DNA of 33,714 nucleotides from a virus, in the IMG/VR virus record IMGVR_UViG_3300048592_000073, positions 1-33,714 of that record. The stretch is one strand, 5' to 3'. The notes below the pieces were generated by a model. It was not told the DNA's origin. It saw nothing but the letters and a program-made list of their open reading frames with translations, and made no database searches. The first letter of the stretch is position 1; each line of letters begins with the position of its first letter. The translations under genes were made by a program, and so were the position numbers. Shown piece after piece: positions 25,318 through 32,599 of this stretch.

Positions 25318-26088
25318 TTACTCTTCGTCGTACTCATACTCATCAAAGTCAAGCACACGACCAACCCACATCTTATCCTTAAGCCTGTCGGTGATATCAT
25401 TGAGGACAGTGTACTCACACACCCTCATCTTAGCGTTGTTGTAGTCTACTGGCACTGCTACAACATCAGCAGGGTTAATCGAGACAGCAACTACCCGGTC
25501 ACTGCCATTACGTACTACACCATAGTGGAACAGATACTCAAACCCACAGACATGTAGACCATGAGAGCAGGTACGGTTAGCGTCCTCGTCTACCATGTTA
25601 CGAGGGACTGACACTACCTGACCCGGACTGTTATCAAACTTACCAGAGAACAGATCCTTGTAGTCTGCCCGTACAATCTTGTAAGCTACGAAGTTACCAT
25701 CCTCAAGGATAGCATGGTTGTTCTTCTCAAGGAACCCATACAGTTCATTGACTGCACGATAGCTAGGGTTCTTTACTAGCTTATCGAGGAAGGCAATGAG
25801 GTGGGACACTCGGTCACCCCCAAGGATACGATCAATGAGGACACCAGATAGAGGTTCCCCATTATAGAGTACCTCAGAGTCAGTGACTACGATGCTAGTG
25901 CCAGCCACTGCTTTACGTACCTTAGTGATTGGCTGCATCAACTCAAGGATGTACTCAAGGGAGTCACCCATTTCGATAGACCCAATAGCCATGTCATAGT
26001 TAGGGTGTGACCTATCAATTGAGGTAGGTACGAACTCCCTATCGAAGACAGTAAGTACGTCACCGTTAATCGTGTAGTTGATTGACAT
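25318..26088 (-). CDS. rIIB: rIIB-like protein
   Basis: A 256-aa protein with the conserved rIIB C-terminal pattern: EDGNFVAYKIV (about residue 130), SGKFDNSPGQVVSVPRN, CSHGLHVCGFEYL (about 174) and SINPADVVAVPVDYNNAKMR (about 205-224). In T4, rIIB works with rIIA at the inner membrane, and loss of either makes the phage sensitive to lambda Rex, which depolarises the membrane. Here it is separated from rIIA by three small coupled genes. The start overlaps the preceding stop (TAATG). Confidence 0.85.
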   Translation of the reverse strand: MSINYTINGDVLTVFDREFVPTSIDRSHPNYDMAIGSIEMGDSLEYILELMQPITKVRKAVAGTSIVVTDSEVLYNGEPLSGVLIDRILGGDRVSHLIAFLDKLVKNPSYRAVNELYGFLEKNNHAILEDGNFVAYKIVRADYKDLFSGKFDNSPGQVVSVPRNMVDEDANRTCSHGLHVCGFEYLFHYGVVRNGSDRVVAVSINPADVVAVPVDYNNAKMRVCEYTVLNDITDRLKDKMWVGRVLDFDEYEYDEE

Positions 26089-26297
26089 TAATAGTCCTCC
26101 ATTTGATTTGAGATCTCAATTAGAAGTTCCCCGAGTTCCTTAGTATCAGCCTTAGTTAGTGTTACCCACTTCTCTGTTCTAATCTCAGTCATTGTTGGTG
26201 ATGTGAGATGGATACAAGTTGTACCACCCCAGTAATCCGAACTGAAGAAGCCACTCTTGTACTTAACTACTGTGACAGTCTCACGGACTGTATTCAT
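26088..26297 (-). CDS. 69-aa unknown protein between rIIA and rIIB
   Basis: Coupled at both ends by TAATG. The product (starting MNTVRETVTVVKYKSGFFSS) is beta-rich at first, then ends in an acidic helix. No family is recognised. Its location suggests co-expression with the rII pair. Confidence 0.65.
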   Translation of the reverse strand: MNTVRETVTVVKYKSGFFSSDYWGGTTCIHLTSPTMTEIRTEKWVTLTKADTKELGELLIEISNQMEDY

Positions 26298-26611
26298 TAC
26301 TCATTTTCCTTTCGGTAAAAGGTTAAGTCAGCTTCACTTACCATGTTAGAAATCCAAGAATTCTGACAGTCGATAAGGACCTCTGGATTAGAACGAAGGA
26401 GATTGATTGCCTTGCTGTGGTTAGCTACTGCTTCTTCGTATGAGTCAGTAGCATATAAGATAATAATATCCCCATCATTGTAGTGGGGATCAGCTACTGC
26501 TGTTTCGTAGGTGTAACGGCCATCAGTAACTCTAGCAGTAGAAACAAACATCCCATCTTCTTCTGTACGAGCAACCTTACGACTATCATAATTTCCAAGC
26601 ATGTCAAGCAT
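26297..26611 (-). CDS. 104-aa unknown protein between rIIA and rIIB
   Basis: A soluble, acidic 104-aa protein. The middle (ETAVADPHYNDGDIIILYAT) is beta-type, followed by a helix and SNMVSEADLTFYRKENE. It starts and ends in TAATG overlaps. No family is recognised. Confidence 0.65.
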   Translation of the reverse strand: MLDMLGNYDSRKVARTEEDGMFVSTARVTDGRYTYETAVADPHYNDGDIIILYATDSYEEAVANHSKAINLLRSNPEVLIDCQNSWISNMVSEADLTFYRKENE

Positions 26612-26802
26612 TACTTGTTCTCCTCTAGGATTGTTGCTACCTTAACGAGATCTGCTGCTAACTTACGCAGATCATAAGAGGAAAACCACTGGCAATTAAT
26701 GCTCACTTCAAGAAAGCGTGAGCAGACCCTACTGACCCGCACACCACCGCCCAACTCTGGGTTACCTTCAATGATAGTATCAACTCTCTTAGTACTAATC
26801 AT
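26611..26802 (-). CDS. 63-aa unknown protein after rIIA
   Basis: ATG overlaps the rIIA stop (ATGA). The product has a basic beta-rich N-terminal half and a helical end (LRKLAADLVKVATILEE). No family is recognised. Confidence 0.65.
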   Translation of the reverse strand: MISTKRVDTIIEGNPELGGGVRVSRVCSRFLEVSINCQWFSSYDLRKLAADLVKVATILEENK

Positions 26803-28706
26803 AATCCAACCTCACTTTTAAAGTTTGACCAATTGATGTACCTATGGATAGGTACGTCTGTAGTTCCAGTGTAATCCTTTACTGTTAAGTTCTTGATGTA
26901 TTCTACCTTCTTCAAGAGTTCTTTATAGTAAGACTCAGCTTTAGGTTTACTCATGTTATCCTTGATGAAGGTGGGAAGGGTAGCCCAATCGTAGGCTCCA
27001 ACAAAGCCAGTCTTATAGTAGTCTAAGTCCTCTACATAATCCATCTCTTTCGGCATATCATTTGAATGAACCTTATTAAGGTAAGACTTGAAGTAGTCTA
27101 CCTTATCAGCACCTCCGTCAGCAATCCATAACTTCAATACCTCTGAGATGTGTGGTACCTTAGAAGCCTTGAGCTTAGTAAGGTTCTTATTAGTAGCTGA
27201 GATAACATAATATCCCCTATTAATCTTATGAGTAGTTATATAATCTTCATACTCTTTCTCTGTATCCCTGATATAATAGCAGGTATTGGTTAGATTATCA
27301 AGGTCTACCGTCGTTTCAGTAGAGTATTCAACATCTCGATATTTATTACCTCTGTAGTACACAACGAGGGCTTGGGTATCTTTGATACTCGGACCTGAGG
27401 TCTTAGTTCTCTTAGCCTTAGCCTTCTTCAATGGCTCATAGTCAGAGAGCTTAAGGTAAGGCACACCAAGGGTAGCCAACTCATCCTCTGCTTCCTTAAG
27501 TGTACCGACTGGGCTGATGTAGAGTAGATTACTCTCAGTTTCCCAGACCTTCTTGATACGAGAAGGTACAAACTTGTCGGTGTCAATTAAGAGATATTTA
27601 ACATTAGTACTATCCTTAGAAGTAAACAGCCTATTGTAGTGGTAATACTTTAACTCACTTACACTACCACTCCTATTAACTTTTATCTCTTTAAACTTAG
27701 AGTACTCTAAGTCAACATTAACTTTCATATATATTCTGACATTATAAGGAATACTATACAGGTACTTGCACTTCTCATAAGGTGTAGTCTTATTCTCTAA
27801 CTCTTCCCTATACTTCTTAATTACGTCTTCTACTGCTGAAGTTAGAAGAGGCTTGAGGTCAGCAGTTGTCTGTTCAGTGTACCTGATTGATTCTCTAGAT
27901 GCAGTGATATTAAGAGAACCGATAGGCCTGACAATTACTAGGTTAGACGAATCAAGAAGAGAACTAAGATTGTTATTTACCAGCTCTTGATGAGAACAAG
28001 AGTAGGGGATGCCACCCATGACTACTAAGAGTAGAGGACTAGCATACTGTGAAGAGTTAGTAAACCTATATAGATCTCCCTTCACTTGTTCAAAGACAAT
28101 AGTATTAGTAACTACCCCCTTAAAGTTAACCTTACTGAAGTAAGCGAGGAAGGTAGCGTAGTATTCGATCTCTCTTTTGAACTCAATATAATTCCTACAC
28201 TTAACTGGGATGCAAACCTTGACACCGCTAGACTCAGTTGAGTTAACCCTGCCCCTTAGTGAGATACTAAATGTACCATCGACATTCTTGGTACACTCAT
28301 ACACTGACTTGATGCCCTCAAACCAAGAGGTAACAGTGAATGAGTCAGTGTATGCAAAGCCAGACTTCGAACCAATACCAAAGCCACCAATCTGGTTGTT
28401 GTTCGTTGTCTTATTGCTGAACCCATATGAGGAGAACAACTCAAGTACAAACTCTTCACTCATACCCTTACCGTAGTCTCTCACTTCAAAGTAAGGGGTA
28501 AGTGAAGAAGGAACAGTTACATCTACCGTCTTACTTTCATCTACTGCGTTAGCTAGGTACTCCCTAACCACTGCCTTGATTGGGTTCTTGTATATGCCTG
28601 ATGAGAGGAGGTCAAACATCTCTGATGTAGGTTTGATACTCATCTGATTAGAGGAGATGACTGACCCGTGTTGAGATAGCGTGTGTTCTTTACGTAGTGG
28701 TATCAT
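26799..28706 (-). CDS. rIIA: rIIA-like GHKL-ATPase protein
   Basis: A 635-aa protein with an N-terminal GHKL ATP-binding domain: N-box REYLANAVDES (about residue 47-57), G1 box VRDYGKGMS (about 74) and G2 box GGFGIGSKSGFAY (about 105). A transducer-like region follows, then a long C-terminal part without known motif. This is the arrangement of T4 rIIA, which acts with rIIB at the membrane against host exclusion systems. AGGTG precedes the start. The gene lies directly downstream of the ExbB/ExbD-like membrane cassette, an association worth attention. Confidence 0.85.
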   Translation of the reverse strand: MIPLRKEHTLSQHGSVISSNQMSIKPTSEMFDLLSSGIYKNPIKAVVREYLANAVDESKTVDVTVPSSLTPYFEVRDYGKGMSEEFVLELFSSYGFSNKTTNNNQIGGFGIGSKSGFAYTDSFTVTSWFEGIKSVYECTKNVDGTFSISLRGRVNSTESSGVKVCIPVKCRNYIEFKREIEYYATFLAYFSKVNFKGVVTNTIVFEQVKGDLYRFTNSSQYASPLLLVVMGGIPYSCSHQELVNNNLSSLLDSSNLVIVRPIGSLNITASRESIRYTEQTTADLKPLLTSAVEDVIKKYREELENKTTPYEKCKYLYSIPYNVRIYMKVNVDLEYSKFKEIKVNRSGSVSELKYYHYNRLFTSKDSTNVKYLLIDTDKFVPSRIKKVWETESNLLYISPVGTLKEAEDELATLGVPYLKLSDYEPLKKAKAKRTKTSGPSIKDTQALVVYYRGNKYRDVEYSTETTVDLDNLTNTCYYIRDTEKEYEDYITTHKINRGYYVISATNKNLTKLKASKVPHISEVLKLWIADGGADKVDYFKSYLNKVHSNDMPKEMDYVEDLDYYKTGFVGAYDWATLPTFIKDNMSKPKAESYYKELLKKVEYIKNLTVKDYTGTTDVPIHRYINWSNFKSEVGL

Positions 28707-28713
28707 AATTCAC

Positions 28714-28977
28714 CTACATAAACAAAGTGAGGATGTATCCCAGACCTAGTGTAAGTACGGGGAATAGCCACATTATCCAAAACTTAACCCATGTCCACTC
28801 CTTAGATACATCTACATCCCCACCCCTAAACATACCTACAATAAAGAACATACCTATTGCAGCAGGTATACTGATAGGAGGTAGAGGCACAAACCAAAGC
28901 CACATCGTAGATAGGATGTAACCACGTAGTACTAGCACAGGTAGAATAGAAAGAACAGTTACAATTGCTAGCATCAT
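28714..28977 (-). CDS. Small polytopic membrane protein, paralogue B
   Basis: An 87-aa, strongly hydrophobic protein with about three membrane segments (roughly residues 2-30, 35-50 and 65-86). Its first 35 residues align with the 88-aa protein at 30241-30507: ML, VT, L, P, GY, S, W and W recur in register, followed by Pro-containing segments. The two are therefore likely duplicates. Start overlaps the preceding stop (ATGA). Role unknown; it closes the membrane cassette just before rIIA. Confidence 0.7.
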   Translation of the reverse strand: MMLAIVTVLSILPVLVLRGYILSTMWLWFVPLPPISIPAAIGMFFIVGMFRGGDVDVSKEWTWVKFWIMWLFPVLTLGLGYILTLFM

Positions 28978-29405
28978 ATCCCAAAGCTCCTAGCTTCTGG
29001 TTGTTCAGGCTTGGGTGGAGTACCGGGTTGTGGCATAGCGTGGAACACCCTGTCTTGATCATCGAGTGATGGATCAAAGTAGAAGGGTGTCCCCTCACCG
29101 ACCATAGCTTGTAACTCTTCAGCCTTCTCTTCATCCCAAGGTAAGACGCAGAACTTAGGCCCATCAATAAGTAGGTAGATGGCCTCTTCATACACTACAT
29201 GGGAGGTTAACACCTGACCTCTGACACACCACGTTGGGTACCCAAGTAGATTGATTGAAGCAAGGGTAAGGTACACTAGACCTACAGTCTTAGCCCTCCA
29301 ACCACCAATGATGAAGAATAGACCAATGAAGAAGAGTAAGGTTAGTTGGATAACTAAGTCACTTACCTGAATAGTCCCTAATAGGTCTGTTAAGCTCGTT
29401 GACAT
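28974..29405 (-). CDS. Membrane protein with Pro-rich C-terminal tail
   Basis: A 143-aa protein from ATG 29405 (MSTSLTDLLG); an ATG at 29420 is possible but has a poor ribosome-binding site. Two membrane segments (about residues 17-34 and 39-56) are followed by a soluble region with two Cys and a Pro-rich tail (MPQPGTPPKPEQPEA). The tail could be a protein-interaction segment. It overlaps the ExbD-like gene by 47 nt. No family is recognised. Confidence 0.65.
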   Translation of the reverse strand: MSTSLTDLLGTIQVSDLVIQLTLLFFIGLFFIIGGWRAKTVGLVYLTLASINLLGYPTWCVRGQVLTSHVVYEEAIYLLIDGPKFCVLPWDEEKAEELQAMVGEGTPFYFDPSLDDQDRVFHAMPQPGTPPKPEQPEARSFGI

Positions 29406-29916
29406 TGACGATAGCCCCATCCTTGAGTGTGAAGTTGAAGACAGTAACCTCCTGTCCGTGAAAGAATAGCTCTACAGTCCTAGAGAGCACATTCTTATTG
29501 AGGATAGACACAACCACAGACACAGGTAGTGGTGCCTTAGCATCACCTAGCCTGTAGAGATGGAGATTGACTGTGTACGTACCATCTACTAGGGCTTGTG
29601 ATCCTGCCTGCTCATGGTTAATAGGCGCCAAGGTGGTACGTCTACTGATCACATCCCTGATCAGGCTGAACTGTAGCCCTGTCTTGTTAGAGTACCCAAC
29701 TGCCCTATTGTCTAGCGGACCCAGCACCCAAAGGTCTACGTCAGCACCTCGATAAGGCTCAGCCCAGTAGATGTCTACGATTAGGAGGTCCCTAAGCGCT
29801 TCGTCTTGGTTCTCATTAGGGTCATTGATAAGCATCAACAAGTAGACGATGACAACTAAGAGAGCACTGAGGAGGAGGAAGAGTAAGTCTCTCCATACTA
29901 TTGAACTACCCCTCAT
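29359..29916 (-). CDS. ExbD/TolR-like single-span membrane protein with beta-sandwich domain
   Basis: A 185-aa protein from ATG 29916, which overlaps the stop of the ExbB-like gene and has GGAGGATTGGAG upstream. One N-terminal membrane helix with a preceding Asp (WRDLLFLLLSALLVVIV) recalls the ion-conducting Asp helix of ExbD/TolR/MotB. The rest (about residues 45-185) is beta-rich, with ADVDLWVLGP and VDGTYTVNLHLYR, like carbohydrate-binding or DUF2135-type sandwiches, and would lie in the periplasm. The pairing with an ExbB-like gene directly upstream supports a stator-type complex. The assignment is an inference from context and topology. Confidence 0.55.
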   Translation of the reverse strand: MRGSSIVWRDLLFLLLSALLVVIVYLLMLINDPNENQDEALRDLLIVDIYWAEPYRGADVDLWVLGPLDNRAVGYSNKTGLQFSLIRDVISRRTTLAPINHEQAGSQALVDGTYTVNLHLYRLGDAKAPLPVSVVVSILNKNVLSRTVELFFHGQEVTVFNFTLKDGAIVNVNELNRPIRDYSGK

Positions 29917-30241
29917 GACTCCAATCCTCCACGAACCAAAGGATACCACCAACGATAGTGGTTGTAACTGAGAGGCCAACACCTGAGAGGAAGTTGTTAA
30001 GTGCATCACCAATCATGGCTGCATCGTTGAGTGGTACTCCAGCCACACTGAGTAGTGCCAGTGCTAGGCCAATTACAGTACCCATCATACCTAGGAATGG
30101 CAGGTACTCATACCTCTCATGGTAGAGAGCCCAGAAGAGGATGATGAGGGTATTACCTACCACCACAGTCCAGTCAAGCCCAGCGTAGTAGGCAGCATAA
30201 GACAGGCCCATGATGAAGAGGGCAGCAATGAAGATACGCAT
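29906..30241 (-). CDS. Small MotA/TolQ/ExbB-like proton-channel protein
   Basis: A 111-aa protein from ATG 30241 (TAATG overlap with the preceding gene), with about four short or three longer membrane segments. The part PFLGMMGTVIGLALALL (about residues 50-65) followed by AMIGDALNNFLSGVGLSVTT (about 76-95) matches the conserved GLLGTVxG ... aLxxTaxGLxvA pattern of the MotA/TolQ/ExbB channel domain, reduced to its two channel helices. Cellular members use the proton gradient to drive work in the periplasm. It is followed at once by the ExbD/TolR-like gene. Confidence 0.68.
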   Translation of the reverse strand: MRIFIAALFIMGLSYAAYYAGLDWTVVVGNTLIILFWALYHERYEYLPFLGMMGTVIGLALALLSVAGVPLNDAAMIGDALNNFLSGVGLSVTTTIVGGILWFVEDWSHEG

Positions 30242-30507
30242 TAGCTTAGGATCCATCCAATAAGTAGAGCTATACCAGTGACGAGCCACCCACTAATCAG
30301 TCTCTCCCAAGAGCTAGGAGTATCATCATACCTCCACGTCATCCATTTTACTATCAGCACTATGATGATAGCTGTGGTGAGTGGTACTTCAGGCGTCTCA
30401 AAGACTGGCACGATATGCCAAGCCCAGAGGGCAGAGAAGGTATAGCCTACAAAGATCAGGTTAGGCACAATACAGAGTAGCGTGACAACCCCAAGCATAT
30501 CACCCAT
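30241..30507 (-). CDS. Small polytopic membrane protein, paralogue A
   Basis: An 88-aa protein from ATG 30507 (MGDMLGVVTLL); a TTG at 30516 is in frame but less likely. About three membrane segments with a Pro-containing VPVFETPEVPLTTA between the first and second. It resembles the protein at 28714-28977 in its first half, so the cassette is flanked by two copies. The start overlaps the preceding stop by 8 nt. Confidence 0.7.
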   Translation of the reverse strand: MGDMLGVVTLLCIVPNLIFVGYTFSALWAWHIVPVFETPEVPLTTAIIIVLIVKWMTWRYDDTPSSWERLISGWLVTGIALLIGWILS

Positions 30508-30685
30508 CCATCCCAAGCTGAATGCACTTAACCTTCATCTCGTATCCACCCCAGAGCACAGGCATCCTATCAAAGGAAGCCATACACTCTGCCTCAGTCC
30601 CATACTGAGTAGGTTCTTCATGGATGTACACAGTCTTTTCCTCACCTGTTGAGAGGGTAACAAGTACCAGCATCATGATCCACAT
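30500..30685 (-). CDS. 61-aa protein with hydrophobic N-terminus
   Basis: AAGGAG about 9 nt upstream supports ATG 30685. A short hydrophobic start (MWIMMLVLVTLSTG) precedes a soluble part with two Cys (EAECMASF and KVKCIQLG) that could form a disulfide. It may be exported or membrane-tethered, though there is no positive charge before the hydrophobic stretch. It is the first gene of the membrane cassette. Confidence 0.6.
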   Translation of the reverse strand: MWIMMLVLVTLSTGEEKTVYIHEEPTQYGTEAECMASFDRMPVLWGGYEMKVKCIQLGMDG

Positions 30686-30796
30686 GGATACTTACTCCTT
30701 CCTAGAACCTAAGCTTGATAGTCTTCTCGTTGTTGACTAAGGAAGAAACCCCAAAGCCACAGTTCATCTTCAGTTAGTCAGGTATGCGCCAGTCAG

Positions 30797-31513
30797 TCAC
30801 CACTCCTCTGCCTCTTCTTTCGTCAAGAAGAAGTGAATACCACTGGTGCATTCAACCCTAATGTCAGCATCATAAGCGTCAGGGTATGTCAGCTTGCCGG
30901 GGATGTAGTGCGTCTTGTGGACACCCCTACTTACTACTGCTTCGCCTTCAATAACGAATACAAACTCAGCCCTGCACTTACGCCCAACGGGTGTTGCTGT
31001 TCGCCGAGCAGAAGGTGGCACACTCATTTTAACTAGGGTTCCATTCTTCTTTCCCCATACGATAAGTGATCCTTCTTGTGGGATCTGAAAGTGCGGAAGT
31101 ATAGCATCTTCAAGGTCTGCACCTTTGAGGTAAGCACCTATGAGGTCTGCATCTCTGAGGTTAGCACTTCTGAGGTTAGCACTTCTGAGGTCTGCATCTT
31201 TGAGGTCTGCACCTCTGAGGTCAGCACTTCTGAGGTCTGCATCTCTGAGGTCTGCACCTCTGAGGTCAGCACTGCTGAGGTTAGTACCTCTGAGGTCTGC
31301 ATCTTCAAAGTCTGCACTTCTGAGGTCTGCATCTTTGAGGTTAGCACCTCTGAGGTCAGCACTGCTGAGGTTAGCACCTATGAGGTCTGCACCTCTGAGG
31401 TCTGCACCTCTGAGGTCTGCATCTCTGAGGTTAGCACCTCTGAGGTTAGCACCTATGAGGTCTGCATCTTTGAGGTCTGCACCTCTGAGGTCAGCAAACG
31501 GTGTAATATTCAT
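30797..31513 (-). CDS. Pentapeptide-repeat protein with C-terminal DUF5758-like domain
   Basis: A 238-aa protein from ATG 31513 ([14 protein letters not shown]). Residues about 7-136 are 26 uninterrupted A(D/N)LxX pentapeptides, predicting a right-handed quadrilateral beta-helix of about 6.5 turns. Residues about 140-238 form a separate domain with [31 protein letters not shown] and [14 protein letters not shown], the pattern seen in phage proteins annotated DUF5758. Pentapeptide proteins of the Qnr/MfpA type mimic DNA and bind gyrase; that role is possible but not shown. Five bases separate it from the upstream gene. About 110 nt of non-coding sequence follow. Confidence 0.85.
   Translation of the reverse strand: MNITPFADLRGADLKDADLIGANLRGANLRDADLRGADLRGADLIGANLSSADLRGANLKDADLRSADFEDADLRGTNLSSADLRGADLRDADLRSADLRGADLKDADLRSANLRSANLRDADLIGAYLKGADLEDAILPHFQIPQEGSLIVWGKKNGTLVKMSVPPSARRTATPVGRKCRAEFVFVIEGEAVVSRGVHKTHYIPGKLTYPDAYDADIRVECTSGIHFFLTKEEAEEW
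31106..31495 (-). repeat. 26 tandem 15-bp units encoding pentapeptides
   Basis: The segment consists of 15-bp units that on the plus strand read near CCTCTGAGGTCTGCA, differing by a few bases each. Conservation at the DNA level, including silent sites, is high enough that slippage or recombination between units is likely. It produces long spurious open frames on both strands. Confidence 0.9.
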
Positions 31514-31517
31514 TGTC

Positions 31518-32069
31518 TTACGCTGCCTGCTTGTACTGTTCAACCAATGCCTGCACTGCACGGGTAAGTTCATGGACCCTATGCTTATCGGTAGGCTTGA
31601 TCTCTTTCTTGTCCTCAATCGAAGCAATCGCTTCAAGCCTCTTAATCAGGCTATCATAGCCAACGATAGCATCCGCGCTAGACTTGGAGGTGAGCTTGAA
31701 GTATGGCACCTCACTAGCCTCAGTGAAATGCCAGTCGTCATCAGTCAGGTTATCCCACTTCTTGGCAAGCTTCACACGATAGGTGAGCTTCTCCTTATCA
31801 AACAGCACCTTGATAGGAAAGTTAGTCTCAGTCCAAGCCTTCATCTGTTCGTGGTGAGACTTAACATCGTTGTCAAAGAGCCCCTGAAAGAGTGCCTGCA
31901 TGTACTTGTCAAGGCCAGCACCCTTGTTTTCCCAAGCATACTGGACAGAAGCACACAAGGCTACGTGGATAGAGTTACGTGCCTTTACACTGCCGTTGAT
32001 AGCAGACTTGACAGCACCACCCACCTTGGCAGCACTGATGTGGTTGGTGGTCGTCAGTTCGGTAGTCAT
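31518..32069 (-). CDS. 183-aa unknown early protein
   Basis: ATG 32069 has a strong GGAGGT Shine-Dalgarno about 8 nt upstream; an in-frame ATG at 32144 is rejected since it overlaps the 30-aa gene completely. The product is helical and Lys-rich, soluble, with [20 protein letters not shown] near the N-terminus and a [23 protein letters not shown] closing helix. No family is recognised. As an early gene it may act on the host or in replication. Confidence 0.75.
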   Translation of the reverse strand: MTTELTTTNHISAAKVGGAVKSAINGSVKARNSIHVALCASVQYAWENKGAGLDKYMQALFQGLFDNDVKSHHEQMKAWTETNFPIKVLFDKEKLTYRVKLAKKWDNLTDDDWHFTEASEVPYFKLTSKSSADAIVGYDSLIKRLEAIASIEDKKEIKPTDKHRVHELTRAVQALVEQYKQAA

Positions 32070-32070
32070 A

Positions 32071-32163
32071 TCAGCAACCTCCGTAAAGAGTACCCGCACC
32101 CATTGCACGGATAGCAGACCAATACATTTCCATGTGAAGAGCACACCACTCTTGCTTAGTCAT
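32071..32163 (-). CDS. 30-aa micro-protein
   Basis: ATG 32163 overlaps the TGA of the upstream gene (ATGA); TGA at 32073-32071 is one base from the next ATG, and the last codons contain that gene's Shine-Dalgarno. The product starts [20 protein letters not shown]. It may be a translated coupling leader rather than a functional peptide. Confidence 0.45.
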   Translation of the reverse strand: MTKQEWCALHMEMYWSAIRAMGAGTLYGGC

Positions 32164-32363
32164 GCGTAGAGCACCTTCCCCTTCCTGCGATAGTCACGGA
32201 GCTTGGCGATGGTACGATCATTGCGGGCAAGTTCACGACGAAGGTTGAAGTCACGATCGCTACGCTCGATCTTACGCTCAAGCTCACGATCAGAGTACGG
32301 ATGATAAGTCCTCAAGACAGGACCACCAATGGCGAAGGTGGGTGACTTGGGCCTAACGTTCAT
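32160..32363 (-). CDS. 67-aa basic protein
   Basis: ATG 32363 has AGAAGGAG about 7 nt upstream; the longer frame to 32390 is not preferred. The product is very rich in Arg, Asp and Lys with a charged helix (SDRELERKIERSDRDFNLRR). It may bind nucleic acid. No family is recognised. Confidence 0.65.
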   Translation of the reverse strand: MNVRPKSPTFAIGGPVLRTYHPYSDRELERKIERSDRDFNLRRELARNDRTIAKLRDYRRKGKVLYA

Positions 32364-32514
32364 TGACACACTCCTTCTCATACACTGCATAAGCTTTCAA
32401 AAGCTTCTGGAAGTTGTAGTCTTCGGTTGCACTGCCGGGAGACGACTGATGGACACGGAGCCACCAATAGGCGGCATCTGCCATGTTCAGAAGAGCGAAC
32501 AGCTTCTTAAGCAT
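32353..32514 (-). CDS. 53-aa protein, first gene of the leftward arm
   Basis: ATG 32514 follows TTGGAGAAG (Shine-Dalgarno GGAG). The 53 residues start MLKKLFALLNMADAAYWWLR and are amphipathic. It overlaps the next gene by 11 nt. The 14-bp inverted repeat 32528-32574 sits immediately upstream of its ribosome-binding site, so this gene and the operon behind it may be controlled there. Confidence 0.6.
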   Translation of the reverse strand: MLKKLFALLNMADAAYWWLRVHQSSPGSATEDYNFQKLLKAYAVYEKECVNER

Positions 32515-32527
32515 TCTTACTTCTCCA

Positions 32528-32574
32528 AGTTAAACCATGAAGGATAAGACATGCTTACACTTCATGGTTTAACT
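32528..32574. promoter_or_regulatory. 14-bp perfect inverted repeat in leader of early arm
   Basis: AGTTAAACCATGAA at 32528-32541 is perfectly complementary to TTCATGGTTTAACT at 32561-32574 with a 19-nt loop. In the leftward transcript it forms a hairpin ending a few bases before the Shine-Dalgarno of the first gene. There is no U-tract on either side, so a terminator is unlikely. An RNase III processing site (as in T7 early mRNA), an operator or a translational control hairpin are possible. Confidence 0.7.
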
Positions 32575-32599
32575 AAACATACCTTTCACCCATTGGTAC

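Noticed and set aside
30686-30796. 21-codon frame between the membrane cassette and the pentapeptide gene
   Set aside because: Too short and without coupling to a neighbour; likely the untranslated leader of the cassette.
31106-31495. CRISPR-like array
   Set aside because: Repeats are contiguous 15-bp coding units without spacers.
31076-32114. Long plus-strand open frames (163 and 324 aa) across the pentapeptide gene
   Set aside because: They arise from the 15-bp repeats being free of stops in several frames; the minus-strand frame gives a regular pentapeptide protein plus a recognisable second domain.
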